Assembly (NCBI GenBank): GCA_027625915.1
Contig: JANTQA010000070.1
Coordinates: forward strand, 14,575,001-14,639,000
Direction: 5' to 3'
DNA from: Anaeramoeba flamelloides
Taxonomy: Eukaryota > Metamonada > Anaeramoebidae
Length of the DNA stretch: 64,000 nucleotides
The notes under the pieces were generated by a model. It saw nothing but the letters and a program-made list of their open reading frames with translations. It was not told the origin of the DNA and made no database searches. A program made the translations under genes and the position numbers. Shown piece by piece: positions 11,130-23,814 of the stretch. The stretch's first letter is position 1. Each line of letters opens with the position of its first letter.

Positions 11130-12956
11130 TTTGAAAATAACAAATGGGTTTTTGTTTTTGCAACTAAAGCTGAATCACAAAAAATGAACAGATGAAATAT
11201 ATTTTTTTTCTTTTTCTTTGTGTTTCAAATAATTTGTTTTGATATTTCAGAGAAATAGCATGAATAAATATACTCCATCTGTTTTTAAAAAACTTGTTTT
11301 ATTGGTTTTGATTGTAGAAGAAAGCAATTTGAAGAAATTTATTTGATCAGTCTTTTCTAATTGACATTTGCAACCCACAAGTGAATAAATTAACTATGTT
11401 TTTATTATCTTTTTAAAATTATAGAGTGGATTCATGCCAAAAGAAATACCCGTTTAGGATCTAAGAGTTGTCAACACATAACGAAAAGAGACATTCATAT
11501 AAAAATAATTTGTAAATTCCCAATTAATGTGAAATGAAACATTTTTTCCCTTTTTATCAACATATAACTTAACAATCTCAAAAAAAGTGATGGTAGACTT
11601 ATTCTTAAAGACACTTTTGATTTCGTTCGGATAAACCAGAAAATAATTTATAAATTCTTGATCAAGAGGTGAATTTTTATAAAATCAAGTGTTATTTTTT
11701 TTATTTTGAAAAGGAATAATTAATTTACATTTATTTATATTAGTTATCTTGTGTAGTATTAAAGAATCAAGTAAATGTTTTCTTCTGTTCTTATCTGTTT
11801 TTTGTAAGAATATGTTAATAAATAGATTGCAGATACGAAAAAAAAAAAAAAAAACCAGAAAATCTTTGTTCTTTTTTCTAGAATTTAAAGGAAGAAAGTT
11901 AATCAAAGATTTTAATTTACTCTTCAAATTTAGGGTAAATTAAGGTATCTGTTTTTTTATTTTAAGAAATTAAAAGAAAATTTATTTAAATGTTGAGTGA
12001 AAAATGTTGGAAACAGAACAATAGTTGTACAGCATTTTTAAATTGGGAACATTACTGAAAATGATTTTTAATTTCACTCGTTTGTGAAATAACTAAAGAA
12101 AATAACAATAATCTACTTATTAGAATAACCATTAATGTAATTCTACCTTTTCAAAACCTTATCTCTGATACCCTAAAGCAAGTTTAAAAATGACCATTTT
12201 CAGAATTAATAGTAAACTTTACTACAACTTGGATTTTTGTTAAAATAGCATGATCTACTTTAGTTATCAACCATTCAAATGAGTATTCTACACAAACCAC
12301 AGATAAATGAACTTGTAACACCTTTAAACCTGGATTTATTTAAAAGTCACCTAGTTATCAATAGGATTTGATTTTCAATTTTACTAATGTTCCCCATTAA
12401 AAAAGCTTCCCAACCATTTTTCTGTGTCCAAGATTTTTCTCTCAACAGTAAATTTCATTTTATTGTTTAAATTAAAAAAAAGCTAATTACTAAAGGTTAC
12501 TATTTGGATTTTCTAAATTTTATTTAAAGTGATCAAAAAATACCTGTACTTTTTTTTCTTATTGTTCCATATGATATCTTATTTACTTCTCTATGTTATA
12601 CTTAAGAATAAATGAATTGTGAAATAAAAACACCTTGATGTTTTCAAGGAAATTTTGAAATTATGATCTGAAATTTGAACAAAACTTTTTATTATTTTTA
12701 CATTATTTTTTTTATAAAAATTTTTAATGATTTTTGAATGATATTTTTCTGAATTGTTGACTCTATTTTTTTCAGAAAAATATATTAGATTTAATCCTTC
12801 TTTTTTAATAATCCAACTTTCAGTTATTGATTCATTATTTGTTCATTGTTTATTGTTGGTTTCTTTGATCAATTAATATATATAAAATTTCTTTAATAAG
12901 TTTTGGGTTTTTTATATTGAACCTCGGACTAAACCAAGTCTTTACGAGTTATTTTA
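11130..12956. other. Intergenic, no gene seen
   Basis: Very AT-rich sequence upstream of the GH10 gene. About 12690-12880 shows weak similarity to 6150-6300 (shared ATCCTTCTTTTTTA and GGTTTCTTTGAT(C/T) blocks), possibly a decayed copy of the repeat unit there. Nothing else is recognisable. Confidence 0.4.
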
Positions 12957-13153
12957 CAGTCAGTTCCACTTTTAAGGCACAAACTTTCAACGAAATTTAG
13001 GGCACAAAAAAATCTCAAATTAAGGCACAAAATTTGGAATTTATTTTTTTACAATTTATTTTTACTAGAATCTGAATTTTGTGCCTTAATTTGAGATTTT
13101 TTATGTGCCTTAAATTTCGTTGAAAGTTTGTGCCTTAAAAGTGGAAATGACTG
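12957..13153. mobile_element. MITE-1 copy 2
   Basis: Ends CAGTCAGTTCCAC...GTGGAAATGACTG, TA on both sides. The centre lies in the opposite orientation to copy 1. Confidence 0.9.
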
Positions 13154-13521
13154 TAGCATCAGTAGAAATTTTACTTTAGAATTATAATTTTCTTTATTAT
13201 TAACTATTGAAAAGAAAAATAAATGATCTTTATTTTGAATAATAACTCTTATTTCCAAATTATTTGAAAATGGAAAATAAGAATAGAAAACTCAATTGTA
13301 TTTTAGTTACAATTTTATGGTAGACTTGGATAGACTGTAATCTAATTTTTTTTGTATTTTCCGCAAAAAGATCTTATATCTGTTTTAAAAACTAAAACAG
13401 AAATAGAAAGTCGCCAAAAAATATATTAAAATAAATTTCCTAATAGTTTCTGGTTCGAAGATCATTCTACACATTAGAAGGTATTTATAAAATATTTGTA
13501 AAATTACCATGTGTTTAATTA

Positions 13522-13720
13522 CAGTCAGTTTCACTTTTAAGGCACAAACTTTCAACGAAATTTAAGGCACAATGAAAATCTCAAATTAAAGCACAAAGTT
13601 CATATTCTAGTAAAAATAAATTGTAAAAAAAAAAAATTTCCAAATTTTGTGCCTTAATTTGAGATTTTTTTGTGCCTTAAATTTCGTAGTAAGTTTGTGC
13701 CTTAAAAGTGAAACTGACTG
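13522..13720. mobile_element. MITE-1 copy 3
   Basis: Full-length copy with TA flanks. It sits 55 bp before the A-B-A'-B' structure. The 368 bp between copies 2 and 3 hold nothing recognisable. Confidence 0.9.
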
Positions 13721-14326
13721 TAACAAAAAATATTTCATTAATTACACTAAACTCGTTATTATTTTTTTTTACAACTAATACTTCTTACACAAGAGTAAAT
13801 ATAAAACTGGGATCAAAAAAAAAATTTTTTTGCTCAACAAATTCAAAATTTTCTTAAATTTCTATTTTTGGTGTTTAGAAGTCTCTAGGACATCTATTTT
13901 TCGAGATATTGCCCAAAATCGATTTTTATCTACAAATATTTCAATAGTGATTTTTCACAACTATTTTGGACAATAACTCGAAAAATATAACAGCACCAAA
14001 AAAATGAAAAATTGAGATTGTTTTTATATTTTTTATATAGTGACTCCCATAGATTAAAATGAATTTTAAAGTTTTTTTTTTTAATTGTAGGTTTTAGTAT
14101 ATATAAATATTTTAAAATCTTCTACTCCTCACACGGAAAAAACTACTTAGTTACCAGAATTTATCCGAATTTTGGTACCTAAAGAGGATTTTTATTTTTG
14201 AAAAAAAAAATTTTGAAAAGATTTAAAGGTAAATTCAGGTAGCAAACATGTATACTTTAATTGATCAAATTATATATAAAAATTTAAAAAAAAATAAAAA
14301 AAAAAACTATTAATTTAATTGATCTT

Positions 14327-14400
14327 ATCAGGAATCGAACTCTGGCTAAACACTTTTCGAATTTTGAGATCTCGGTGCTCTACCGCTGAGCTAATGAGTA
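14327..14400 (-). pseudogene. tRNA-like sequence in block A (Pol III A and B boxes)
   Basis: On the minus strand, TAGCTCAGCGGTAGAGC (14377-14393) matches a tRNA D-arm/A box and AGTTCGATTCC (~14331-14341) a T-arm/B box, spaced about 50 nt. I could not close an acceptor or anticodon stem, and the T stem has a bulge, so a functional tRNA is unlikely. Probably a tRNA-derived internal promoter or a pseudo-tRNA. By eye identical to the copy at 15967-16043. Confidence 0.55.
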
Positions 14401-15966
14401 ATTATTGGATATTTTAAAATTATCAAATTTTGAAGATAATAAAATTGAATTTTTAATTGAGTAATTTTTCTAATATATTTTTTTTTTGAAAAAAAAAACT
14501 CTAAGTTTTTTCCGATTAAAAAAAAGTTTTTTTTTCATTGTAAAAAAATTAACAAATTTAAAATTGAATTGAAAAAAACTTATATAAAAAAAATTTTATT
14601 TGAAAAAATTCATTTTAATAGGAAACTCTAGTAAAAATTTGTTTTTAATTTTGTAGCATTTTTTTAATATTTTTCTACTCAAGTTTAAATTCAAAAAAAT
14701 TAAAATTTTAAATATAGGATATCTTTACGAATTATTCATTTTTATAACCTCCAATTTATCTTAAAAATTGATTTTTCAAGTTTAGAGCGCTTTATCTCAT
14801 CTAGTTTAGAAATTATTCTCCATTTTCGATTTTTCGTCAAAAAAAAAATTTTTTTTTGAAATTTTGAATTTTTCCTTTCTAAAAAAGGTCCAATTTTACA
14901 CAAAAATAAAATTTTTTTACGTTTTTAAGATCATCTTACTAGGGTATTTTTTGATCAAAAATATGATTTTGGTGAAAAAATTTGAAAAAATGAAGGTTTA
15001 AAAATTTTTTTTTTTGAAAATTTTTTTACTACACTTTTGATTTTCCCACATTTTTTTTACTCAAATATTATATAAGTAATATATTTGAAAATAAAAACGT
15101 TATAAATTTTTAAAATTGAAAATTTTTTTATTAAATTACAAAAATTTTTTTTTTATTTTTTTTCGCTTTGATCCAAGTTAAATATAAAAATACATAAGTT
15201 TAACTATATATTAGTTGATAAAAATGCTATATTAAAATCTTTTTAATATAGACAAAAAATTTTTAACAAAAAATTTTTATTTTGATTTTTTGTCAAGTTT
15301 TTAAATTTAAACTTTAAGAGAGTAAGTGGTTTTGAAATTATTTTGTATTTAAAATGGGCGTTTTTGACTTTTTTCAAAATTGAAAATTTTAAAAAATGTA
15401 TATAAAAAAAATTTTTTAAAAGTTTTTAAAATGTGCTAAAAATTGGTCATTTTAAAAAAAAATTTTTTTTTTCAACATCTCAAAAAAATGCTTTTTATTT
15501 TTATTCTCACTGAAAAACAATGTTTAAAAAAAAAATTTTTTTTTTAATAGGAAAACTCTAGTAAAATTTCAATTTTTTCTAATTTAACCTAAAAAAAATT
15601 CACATTACAAATATTTTGAAAAAAAATTATTAGAACTCAACTTATTTTATCTTAAAAATCATTTTTTCAAATTTTTGATAGTATAATCACTAGAAAAATA
15701 AAAAAAAAATGCTAAAAAAATAAAAACAAATTTTTACTAGTGTTTCCTATTAAAATGAATTTTTTTCTAAAAAAAATTTTTTTAGGTTTTTTTCAATTTA
15801 ATTTTAAATATCTTAATTTTTTTACAATGAAAAAAAAAAAATATTTTTTTCCTCGTAAAAAACTTAGAGTTTTTTTTTTTAAAAATATATATATTAGAAA
15901 AATTACTCTTTTAAAAATTCAATTCGATTATCTTCAACATTTGATAATTTTAAAATATCCAATAAT

Positions 15967-16043
15967 TACTCATTAGCTCAGCGGTAGAGCACCGAGATCT
16001 CAAAATTCGAAAAGTGTTTAGCCAGAGTTCGATTCCTGATAAG
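15967..16043 (+). pseudogene. tRNA-like sequence in block A' (Pol III A and B boxes)
   Basis: A box TAGCTCAGCGGTAGAGC at 15974-15990, B box GAGTTCGATTCC at ~16025-16036. It is the same sequence as the minus-strand copy in block A, with identical flanks of tens of bases on both sides. Confidence 0.55.
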
Positions 16044-17676
16044 ATCAATTAAATTAATAGTTTTTTTTTTTATTTTTTTTTAAATTTTTATATATAATTT
16101 GATCAATTAAAGTATACATGTTTGCTACCTGAATTTACCTTTAAAACTTTTTAAATTGTTTTTTTTCAAAAATAAAAATCCTCTTTAGGTACCAAAATTC
16201 GGATAAATGCTGGTAACTAAGTAGTTTTTTCCATGTGTCGAGTAGAAGATTTTAAATTATTTATATATACTAAAACCTACAATTAAAAAAAAAACTTTAA
16301 AATTCATTTTAATCTATGGGAGTCACTATATAAAAAATATAAAAACAATCTCAATTTTTCATTTTTTTGGGGTCTTATATTTTTCGAGTTATTGTCCAAA
16401 ATAGTTGTGAAAAATCACTATTAAAAAATTTGTAGATAAAAATCGATTTTGGGCAATATCTTGAAAACTAGATGTTTTAGAGACTTCTAAACACCAAAAA
16501 TAGAAATTTAAGAAAATTTTGAATTTGTTGAGCAATAAAAAAATTTTTTTTTTGATCCCAGTTTTATATTTACTCTTTTTTAGTGATTACAGTATCAAAA
16601 ATTTGAAAAAATGAATATTTAGATAAAATAAGATGAGGTCTAATAATTTTTTTTTCAAAGCATTGGTGATGTGAATTTTTTTTTTCTGATAAATTAGAAA
16701 AAACTGAAATTTTACTAGAGTTTTCCTATTAAATTTTTTTTTTAAACATTGTTTTTTCAGTTAAAATAAAAATAAAAATCATTTTTTTGAGATGTTGAAA
16801 AAACAATTTTTTTTTTTCAAAGTTACCAATTTTTAGTACTTTAAAAAATATTTTGAAAAAAAAATTTAGATACATTTTAAAATTTTCAATTTTGAAAAAA
16901 GTCAAAAACACCCATTTTAAATACTAAATATTTTCGAAACCACTAACCCTCATAAAGTTTAAATTTAAAAAATTCACAAAAAAAAAAAAAAACAAAATAA
17001 AAAATTTTTGAAAAAAAAAAAATTTGTCTAAGAGAAATAGATTTTTATAGTTCATTTTATCAACTAATATTCACAGTAACTTATCTATTTTTATAAATAA
17101 CTTGGATATAAGTGAAAAAAAAATAAAATAAAAAAATTTTTTTAATTTAAAAAAACAATTAAAAATTAAAAAATTGATAACTTTTATAGTTAATAATATA
17201 TTATAAATATAATATTTGAGTAAATCAAAAATGGGAAAATCAAAAGAGTAGTAAAAAAATTTTCAAAAAAATATTTTTTTAAAAACCTTAATTTTTTCAA
17301 TTTTTTTCACCAAAATCATATTTTTGATCAAAAATTACCCTAGTAAGTTGATCTTTAAAACACCAAAAAAAAAAAAATTTTTGTGTAAAAAGGTACCTTT
17401 TTTATAAATGAAAAATTCAAAATTTCAAAAAAAAGTTTTTTTGACAAAAAATCGAAAATTGAGAATAACTTCTAAACTAGAGGAGATAAAGAGCTCTAAA
17501 CTTAAAAAAATAATTTTTCAGATTATTTTGATTTTGGAATGATGAGTAATTCGTCCAGAGATCCAAAATTTATAAATTCAATTTTTTTCAATTTATACTT
17601 GTACACAATTATAAATAAGGTATGTGTAAAAAATAGATTTTTTACAGTTCTAGAGATAAATAAAGAGTTTCTTGTA

Positions 17677-17872
17677 CAGTCAGTTTCACTTTTAAGGCAC
17701 AAACTTTCAACGAAATTTAAGGCACAAAAAAATCTCAAATTAAGGCACATTAATTGGAATTTTAATTTTTACAATTTATTTTTACTAGAAGCTGAATTTT
17801 GTGCTTTAATTTGAGATTTTTTTATGCCTTAAATTTCGTTGAAAGTTTGTGCCTTAAAAGTGAAACTGACTG
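17677..17872. mobile_element. MITE-1 copy 4
   Basis: Full-length copy with TA flanks, between the A-B-A'-B' structure and the LINE. Confidence 0.9.
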
Positions 17873-17958
17873 TATTTAAGCAAATTTTAATAATAAAAAA
17901 AAAAATATCCATTTTGATTTTTAATCTCAAAGCGATTTTCAATATAAAATCGTTTGGT

Positions 17959-17975
17959 AAATACCAATACTTTTT
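17959..17975 (+). repeat. LINE target-site duplication, 5' copy
   Basis: AAATACCAATACTTTTT, repeated exactly at 25884-25900. The two copies bracket the LINE. The flanks outside (GTTTGGTAAA on the left, TTTGCCAAACGG on the right) form an imperfect inverted repeat, so the LINE seems to have landed inside a small fold-back sequence. Confidence 0.75.
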
Positions 17976-18758
17976 ATTTATTTTTTTTTTAACTTTTATT
18001 GAATCACTTTAATTTTTTTTTTACAAATGAAATCCAACATTAGTAAACTGTTCTTAAAAAACTTGCCAAAAGATTATTCTATTTACAAATTAGTACAGCT
18101 AATAAAGTTGAAAACAGGATGCTCGCCCAACATTGAAATAATACAAAATAATAAAATCCAAACAATGGACTTGCAAGACTTGCACCATTTTCAAAAAAAA
18201 AAAATGAGATAACAATTAAACAAAGACTCTCAAATAATTTTGATTTTGAAAACAGGAGAATTTCAATAGACATATATGATAAACAAAAGAAAGAAAACAA
18301 AAAGAAAAATTTTTTAAAACAAAAAAAAATAAAAAGAATTTTGATGAATATACTTCTGTATTTGTTGAACAAGAACAAAAGAAATCAGAAGATTTTCATA
18401 ACCAAAATAAAAACTTTTCCGAAAAACAAAAACAAAAAAATGAAAAAGAAAAAAATTGAAAAAGAAAGCAAACAAGAAAAAATAAAAAATAATAAAAAAA
18501 ATAAACAAAATGATCAAAATGTAAAACAAACAACAAAAAACGACCAAAATTGCACGAACTGGCAGCACTCCAAATGATAAAAAACCCCAAAACAATGATT
18601 ATTCAAACATACCAAAAAATGAAAAAAAACTTGATCAAAGATCAAAAAAAAATTTTTTTCAAAGGAACTACAGAACCACCAACAATTTACCATTTTTATG
18701 CATAATATTTCCTACCAAGCAAATTATGAGAAAATTAGCTTGGTTTTAAAGAAATATA

Positions 18759-18957
18759 CAGTCAGTTCCTCTTTTAAGGCACAAACTTTCAACGAAATTT
18801 AAGGCACAATAAAAATCTCAAATTAAAGCACAAAATTCAAATTCTAGTAAAAATAAATTGTAAAAAAAAAAAAATTCCAAATTTTGTGCCTTAATTTGAG
18901 ATTTTTTTGTGCCTTAAATTTCGTTGAAAGTTTGTGCCTTAAAAGTGGAACTGACTG
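18759..18957. mobile_element. MITE-1 copy 5 (in LINE)
   Basis: 199 bp with TA flanks. It splits the RRM-like part of ORF1. The insertion plus its TA duplication is 201 bp, a multiple of three. Confidence 0.9.
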
Positions 18958-19568
18958 TATACAATTTAGAAAACTTACACTTTTCTATGATAAATATGAT
19001 AGATTCAAGGGTACAGCGAAAGTAATTTTAAATACCGAAGAAAATTATACCAAATTAATGGATTATTCTGGAAAACTATACCTTTATCATAGAACTCTAT
19101 TTTTTAAGAAATTTGTGGATTATCGAAGAGATGCACATAAAAACAAATCAGATCCTACTAAACAAACACAATCGATATCTCAAAATTTAAATAAAAATAG
19201 AAATAATAATTGGTTTGAAGAAAATTTTCTAGTGAATCGTGAGAATATCCCTCCAAATATCTCAAATAAGTTTAATAATAATAATAATAATAATCAGAGT
19301 CAGAATAATATTGGTTATTTAGATATTGAAATCGAAAATAAAAAAATATCAAATAATCAAATAATTATTTTAAATTTGCCAAAAAAAAAAAAACTAAGAA
19401 AAGTAACCTTTTAAACCTATTCAAAGATTATAACCCAAAAAAATTATTATTTTTAATAATAAATATCAAACATTGAAATATATTTTTATCACATTTCAAA
19501 CACAATTAATAAGAGACAATTCATTGAGTTTAAATGAGATTACATTTTTAAATAACAAAATCTATATA

Positions 19569-19765
19569 CAGTCAGTTTCACTTTTAAGGTACAAACTTTC
19601 AACGAAATTTAAGGCACAAAAAAATCTCAAATTAAGGCACAAAATTTGGAATTTTTTTTTTTACAATTTATTTTTATTAGAATTTGAATTTTGTGCCTTA
19701 ATTTGAGATTTTTATTGTGCCTTAAATTTCGTTGAAAGGTTGTGTCTTAAAAGTGAAACTGACTG
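19569..19765. mobile_element. MITE-1 copy 6 (in LINE)
   Basis: Full-length copy with TA flanks; only 176 bp before copy 7. Confidence 0.9.
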
Positions 19766-19941
19766 TAAAAAAGCCTTTGAAAAAAACTCAATATAAAAAT
19801 AATTATCAAAAAAATCAAAATTTCCAAAAAAAAAATAAGGAATATGAGAATAAAATAATGAATTTAGAGAGAGAAGTTCAACAATTAAAATTAAATATTG
19901 AACAAAATAAAAACACATTAAATCTTAAATTTAATAAGTTA

Positions 19942-20137
19942 CAGTCAGTTTCACTTTTAAGGCACAAACTTTCAACGAAATTTAAGGCACACTAAAAATC
20001 TCAAATTAAAGCACAAAATTCAAATTCTAGTAAAATAAATTGTAAAAAAAAAAATTCCAAATTTTGTGCCTTAATTTGAGATTTTTTTGTGCCTTAAATT
20101 TCGTTGAAAGTTTGTGCCTTAAAAGCGAAACTGACTG
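19942..20137. mobile_element. MITE-1 copy 7 (in LINE)
   Basis: Full-length copy with TA flanks; 134 bp before copy 8. Confidence 0.9.
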
Positions 20138-20271
20138 TAAATTTAAAATTTCTCGAAGAATATAAGAATCAAAAAGACCATCATAAAAATTCTAAAAATT
20201 TAAAAAAAATCTTAAAGAAGGAACAAATAAAATACAATCTTATTATCAAAAAGAAAAAAAATATCGAAATA

Positions 20272-20468
20272 CAGTCAGTTTCACTTTTAAGGCACAAACT
20301 TTCAACGAAATTTAAGGCACACAAAAAATCTCAAATTAAGGCACAAAATTCAAAGTCTAGTAAAAATAAATTGTAAAAAATGAAATTTCAAATTTTTTGC
20401 CTTAATTTGAGATTTTTTTGTGCCTTAAATTTCGTTGAAAGTTTGTGCCTTAAAAGTGAAACTGACTG
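20272..20468. mobile_element. MITE-1 copy 8 (in LINE)
   Basis: Full-length copy with TA flanks; 70 bp before copy 9. Confidence 0.9.
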
Positions 20469-20538
20469 TAATTGAAATTGACAATGATAATAATATTGAT
20501 TTATAATAACCAAATAAATAAAAATAAAAATAAAAATA

Positions 20539-20735
20539 CAGTCAGTTTCACTTTTAAGGTACAAACTTTCAACGAAATTTAAGGCACAAAAAAAATCTCA
20601 AATTAATCAAAAAATTTGAAATTTCATTTTTTACAATTTATTTTTACTAGACTTTGAATTTTGTGCCTTAATTTAAGATTTTTTTTGTGCCAAAAATTTC
20701 GTTGAAAGTTTATGCCTTAAAAGTGGAACTGACTG
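20539..20735. mobile_element. MITE-1 copy 9 (in LINE)
   Basis: Full-length copy with TA flanks; its centre is inverted relative to copy 8, so copies 8 and 9 sit back to back. Confidence 0.9.
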
Positions 20736-21606
20736 TAAATTTTGAAAGAAAAAATTATAGTAAACCATTTTATCAACTATCAAATCAAAATCTTATGAAT
20801 TGAATACAAGAAAATTCAAAAAAATTCTTGAGTGAAGAATATTTGGAAACTATAAATATTGAATCAAATATTAATAATAAAATTCAAACCATTTCAGAAT
20901 TTGAAAATGAAAATGATTGTTCTGAACTTGTGGTTCATAACAATAAGGAAAAAAAAGTTCAAAAAAAATCTTGATTTTTTTCTTAATAAACAAAAATCAC
21001 AACTTGGAATAAATACTAAAAATAAAAATAATGAATTAATTTTAATAAATAAAAATATTAATAAAAAAATAATTAATATTAATTTAACTAAAAATAAAAA
21101 TAAAAATAAAACTGTAAAATGTAAAGGATTTTCAAAAACAACAAACAATAGATGTAAAAAATTCACTATTAATCCATCAGGATACTGTGATTTACATGGT
21201 GACCAAATGGATAACTGACTATTCCAACAAATAGTCCAAATAAAAAAAAATAGACATTTTTAGAATTATAATTAAAATTATTCTTTTCAAAAATTATATA
21301 AAAAATACAAAAAATATAAAAAATTTTAAATGGGGTTTTACTAATTCAAAAACCCCTTTAATGACCCTTTGATAATTGATTTGAATTTTATTAGTTACCA
21401 ATCAGAATTTATTAAACAAAAAATTTTATTTTTTTATTTACAAATTATTTATACAAATGATTTTATACAAAAAAATGAAGTTATGCATAATCAAAAAAAT
21501 ATTTTATTAAAAAATTTATTAAATCAAATAATTCTGTTATTAAATTGTGATTATAAGAAAAATGAGGACTTTTTAAATCTGACATTTTTTATTAAAAAAT
21601 ACAATA

Positions 21607-21803
21607 CAGTCAGTTTCACTTTTAAGGCACAAACTTTCAACGAAATTTAAGGCACAAAAAAATCTCAAATTAAGGCACAAGATTTTAAATTTTAATTTTT
21701 ACAATTTATTTTTACTAGAATCTGAATTTTGTGCTTTAATTTGAGATTTTTTTTGTGCCTTAAATTTCGTTGTAAGTTTGTGCCTTAAAAGTGAAACTGA
21801 CTG
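21607..21803. mobile_element. MITE-1 copy 10 (in LINE)
   Basis: Full-length copy with TA flanks, in the unrecognised stretch between ORF1 and the endonuclease. Confidence 0.9.
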
Positions 21804-22354
21804 TAATTTATGAATTCAATAAATGGGAATTAAAGGATTTAAAATTGATGCAAATAAAATACTGAATAAAAAAATCATTTAATTATTCATTTTTAAACTT
21901 ATATGGTGATTATAATTATTATAATACAACTCAACAATATTCAAAATTATTGAATTTAATTATTAATTTGATTAATTCAAAAAAAAATGTTTTTAAATTT
22001 GAAATTTTTGGATTTCAATTTTAAGTTTGACTTTAAGAAAAATCAAAATAACAACAAAAATAGTAAACATTTTTCGAACAAGGATAAATGTAAAAGATTT
22101 AAAAAAATACAAAATCTACCTGATGAAAATAAAATTATTTTTTTACAAAAAAATATCTCAACTTTAGAAAATTTTAATCTCATAGATAATAGACCTGTTA
22201 TCCGCTATCAAAGAAAAGGTGAAAATATGATTGAATTTTGGGATTTAAAATATAAAATTAATTTTTATATAAAAAAATTTTTAAAACAACAATTTCTATT
22301 GCCCAGGAATTTATATATTTATCATTTTCAAAATAATCAAAAAAAACTTTATTA

Positions 22355-22551
22355 CAGTCAGTTTCACTTTTAAGGCACAAACTTTCAACGAAATTTAAGG
22401 CACAAAAAAAATCTCAAATTAAGGCACAAAATTCAACTTCTAGTAAAATAAATTGTAAAAATTAAAATTCCAAAAAATGTGCCTTAATTTGATATTTTTT
22501 TTGTGCCTTAAATTTCGTTGAAAGTTTGTGCCTTAAAAGTGAAACTGACTG
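22355..22551. mobile_element. MITE-1 copy 11 (in LINE)
   Basis: Full-length copy with TA flanks, just upstream of the endonuclease domain. Confidence 0.9.
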
Positions 22552-23617
22552 TATTAAAAGGGGAAAAGAGAGAATATAACAATAAATTAATTAGCTTAAA
22601 AATTAATTCTTTTAATATTAGAGGATTAAACAATAAAACAAAAATCTCTATTTTAGAATCTTTTTTATTAAAATATAATGCTGATATATGTTTAATACAA
22701 GAATCAAAAATAACAAAAAAACCCGATTTTTTTAAATTATTTCTCAATTAACAAAAAATCTTATGGTAATAATAATAATAAAGGAGGTTTGTTAATTATT
22801 GTCAAAAATATCTTTAAAGAGTTTACTCGGGAAATTGTTATATCGGATCTTGATATGATGGGAATACAATTCACTGATTATGTAATAATAAATATTTATA
22901 AAAGACATGATAGAAATGTAGAAATTAATAAAAAATATTTAATGAATTACAAAAATATCAAAATCATAAAACAATTATTGGTGGTGATTTTAATTTAAAA
23001 GATAATGATATAAAATTTTTTTCAATTTTAAATTTTAAAATTACTCTAAACAATAAACCAAGTCGAAAAGATAATAACTTAGACTATTTCATTTCAAATT
23101 TTAATAATCTTCAATTCAGTAAATCAAAAACATTAATCAATAAAATTAGTGATCATTATGCTATTTTAAACAAATATATAATAAATAAAAATTGGGAAAT
23201 ACAAAAAATATATAAAATTAAAGATATACCTAAATTTCAAAAAACGTTTATAAACTATTTCAAAAATACCAACTACTATTTAAATGATTCAAATTTTAAA
23301 AAATTCAAAAAACAATTCTTAATAAAAGAAAGAAATGTTTTAAACATTCGAAAAGAAGATTATAAATTATATAGTTTGATCTATAAAATCTTTGAAAATA
23401 ATGAATTAATTCAAGAAATTAAAGATACGAATAGAAAGAAGTATTTAAAATTGTTAGACCAAATTAATTCGGAATTTGAAAATAATGAAAATTTTTGGAA
23501 AAAGTTGTTTAAATTTAGACAAACTTCGAGTAAAATGATTTTAAATAATAAAAATTTAGAAAAAATTATATTTCGGGTTTGTTAATTCAAAAAGTAAAAA
23601 ACCAAAAAAAATATGTA

Positions 23618-23814
23618 CAGTCAGTTTTACTTTTAAGGCACAAACTTTCAACGAAATTTAAGGCACAATAAAAATCTCAAATTAAAGCACAAAATTCAAA
23701 TTCTAGTAAAAATAAATTGTAAAAAAAAAAATTCCAAATTTTGTGCCTTAATTTGAGAATTTTTTGTGCCTTAAATTTCGTTGAAAGTTTGTGTCTTAAA
23801 AGTGAAACTGACTG
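23618..23814. mobile_element. MITE-1 copy 12 (in LINE)
   Basis: Full-length copy with TA flanks, between the endonuclease and RT domains. Confidence 0.9.

Larger units (their letters stand above)
13775..17604. repeat. Tiled A-B-A'-B' inverted-repeat structure (3.8 kb)
   Basis: Four abutting blocks: A ~13775-14681, B ~14682-15693, A' ~15690-16583, B' ~16583-17604. A' is the reverse complement of A and B' of B, both high identity by eye with few indels. Anchors: AGAGTAAATATAAAACTGGG (A start) with its complement at ~16557-16577 (A' end); CGAATTATTC near 14729 with GAGTAATTCG near 17550. Blocks leave almost no unpaired sequence. The second half is the reverse complement of a circular permutation (B-A) of the first. 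No long coding frame exists; each A block carries a tRNA-like box pair. Could be a broken satellite array with an inversion, or two opposed insertions of a ~1.9-kb circle. Confidence 0.75.
18027..21218 (+). pseudogene. LINE ORF1 remnant (RRM-like, Lys/Asn-rich, terminal zinc motif)
   Basis: It starts at the first ATG of the element. K-L-F-L-K-N-L-P (from ~18045) looks like an RRM RNP2 strand. After MITE-1 copy 5, D-R-F-K-G-T-A-K-V-I-L (~19001-19030) looks like RNP1. Removing copy 5 with one TA joins Y-E-K-I-S-L-V-L-K-K-Y to I-Q-F-R-K-L-T-L-F-Y in one frame, as an RRM would need. Long Lys/Asn-rich stretches follow. At 21115-21205 a C-x7-C-x10-C-x2-H motif ends the region. RRM-bearing ORF1 proteins are known in several LINE groups and bind element RNA. 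Five MITE-1 copies interrupt the region and its frame also shifts elsewhere. Confidence 0.6.

Noticed and set aside
14327-16043. Functional tRNA genes in the A and A' blocks
   Set aside because: A and B boxes match, but the acceptor and anticodon stems do not pair in any arrangement I tried, and the T stem is bulged.
18884-19414. Open frames that begin or end inside MITE-1 copies (also at 17523, 19473, 19732, 20104, 21369, 22508, 24421)
   Set aside because: The palindromic MITE is open in several frames and encodes the same peptide (Q-S-V-S-L-L-R-H-K-L-S-T-K-F-K-A) each time; these are not proteins.
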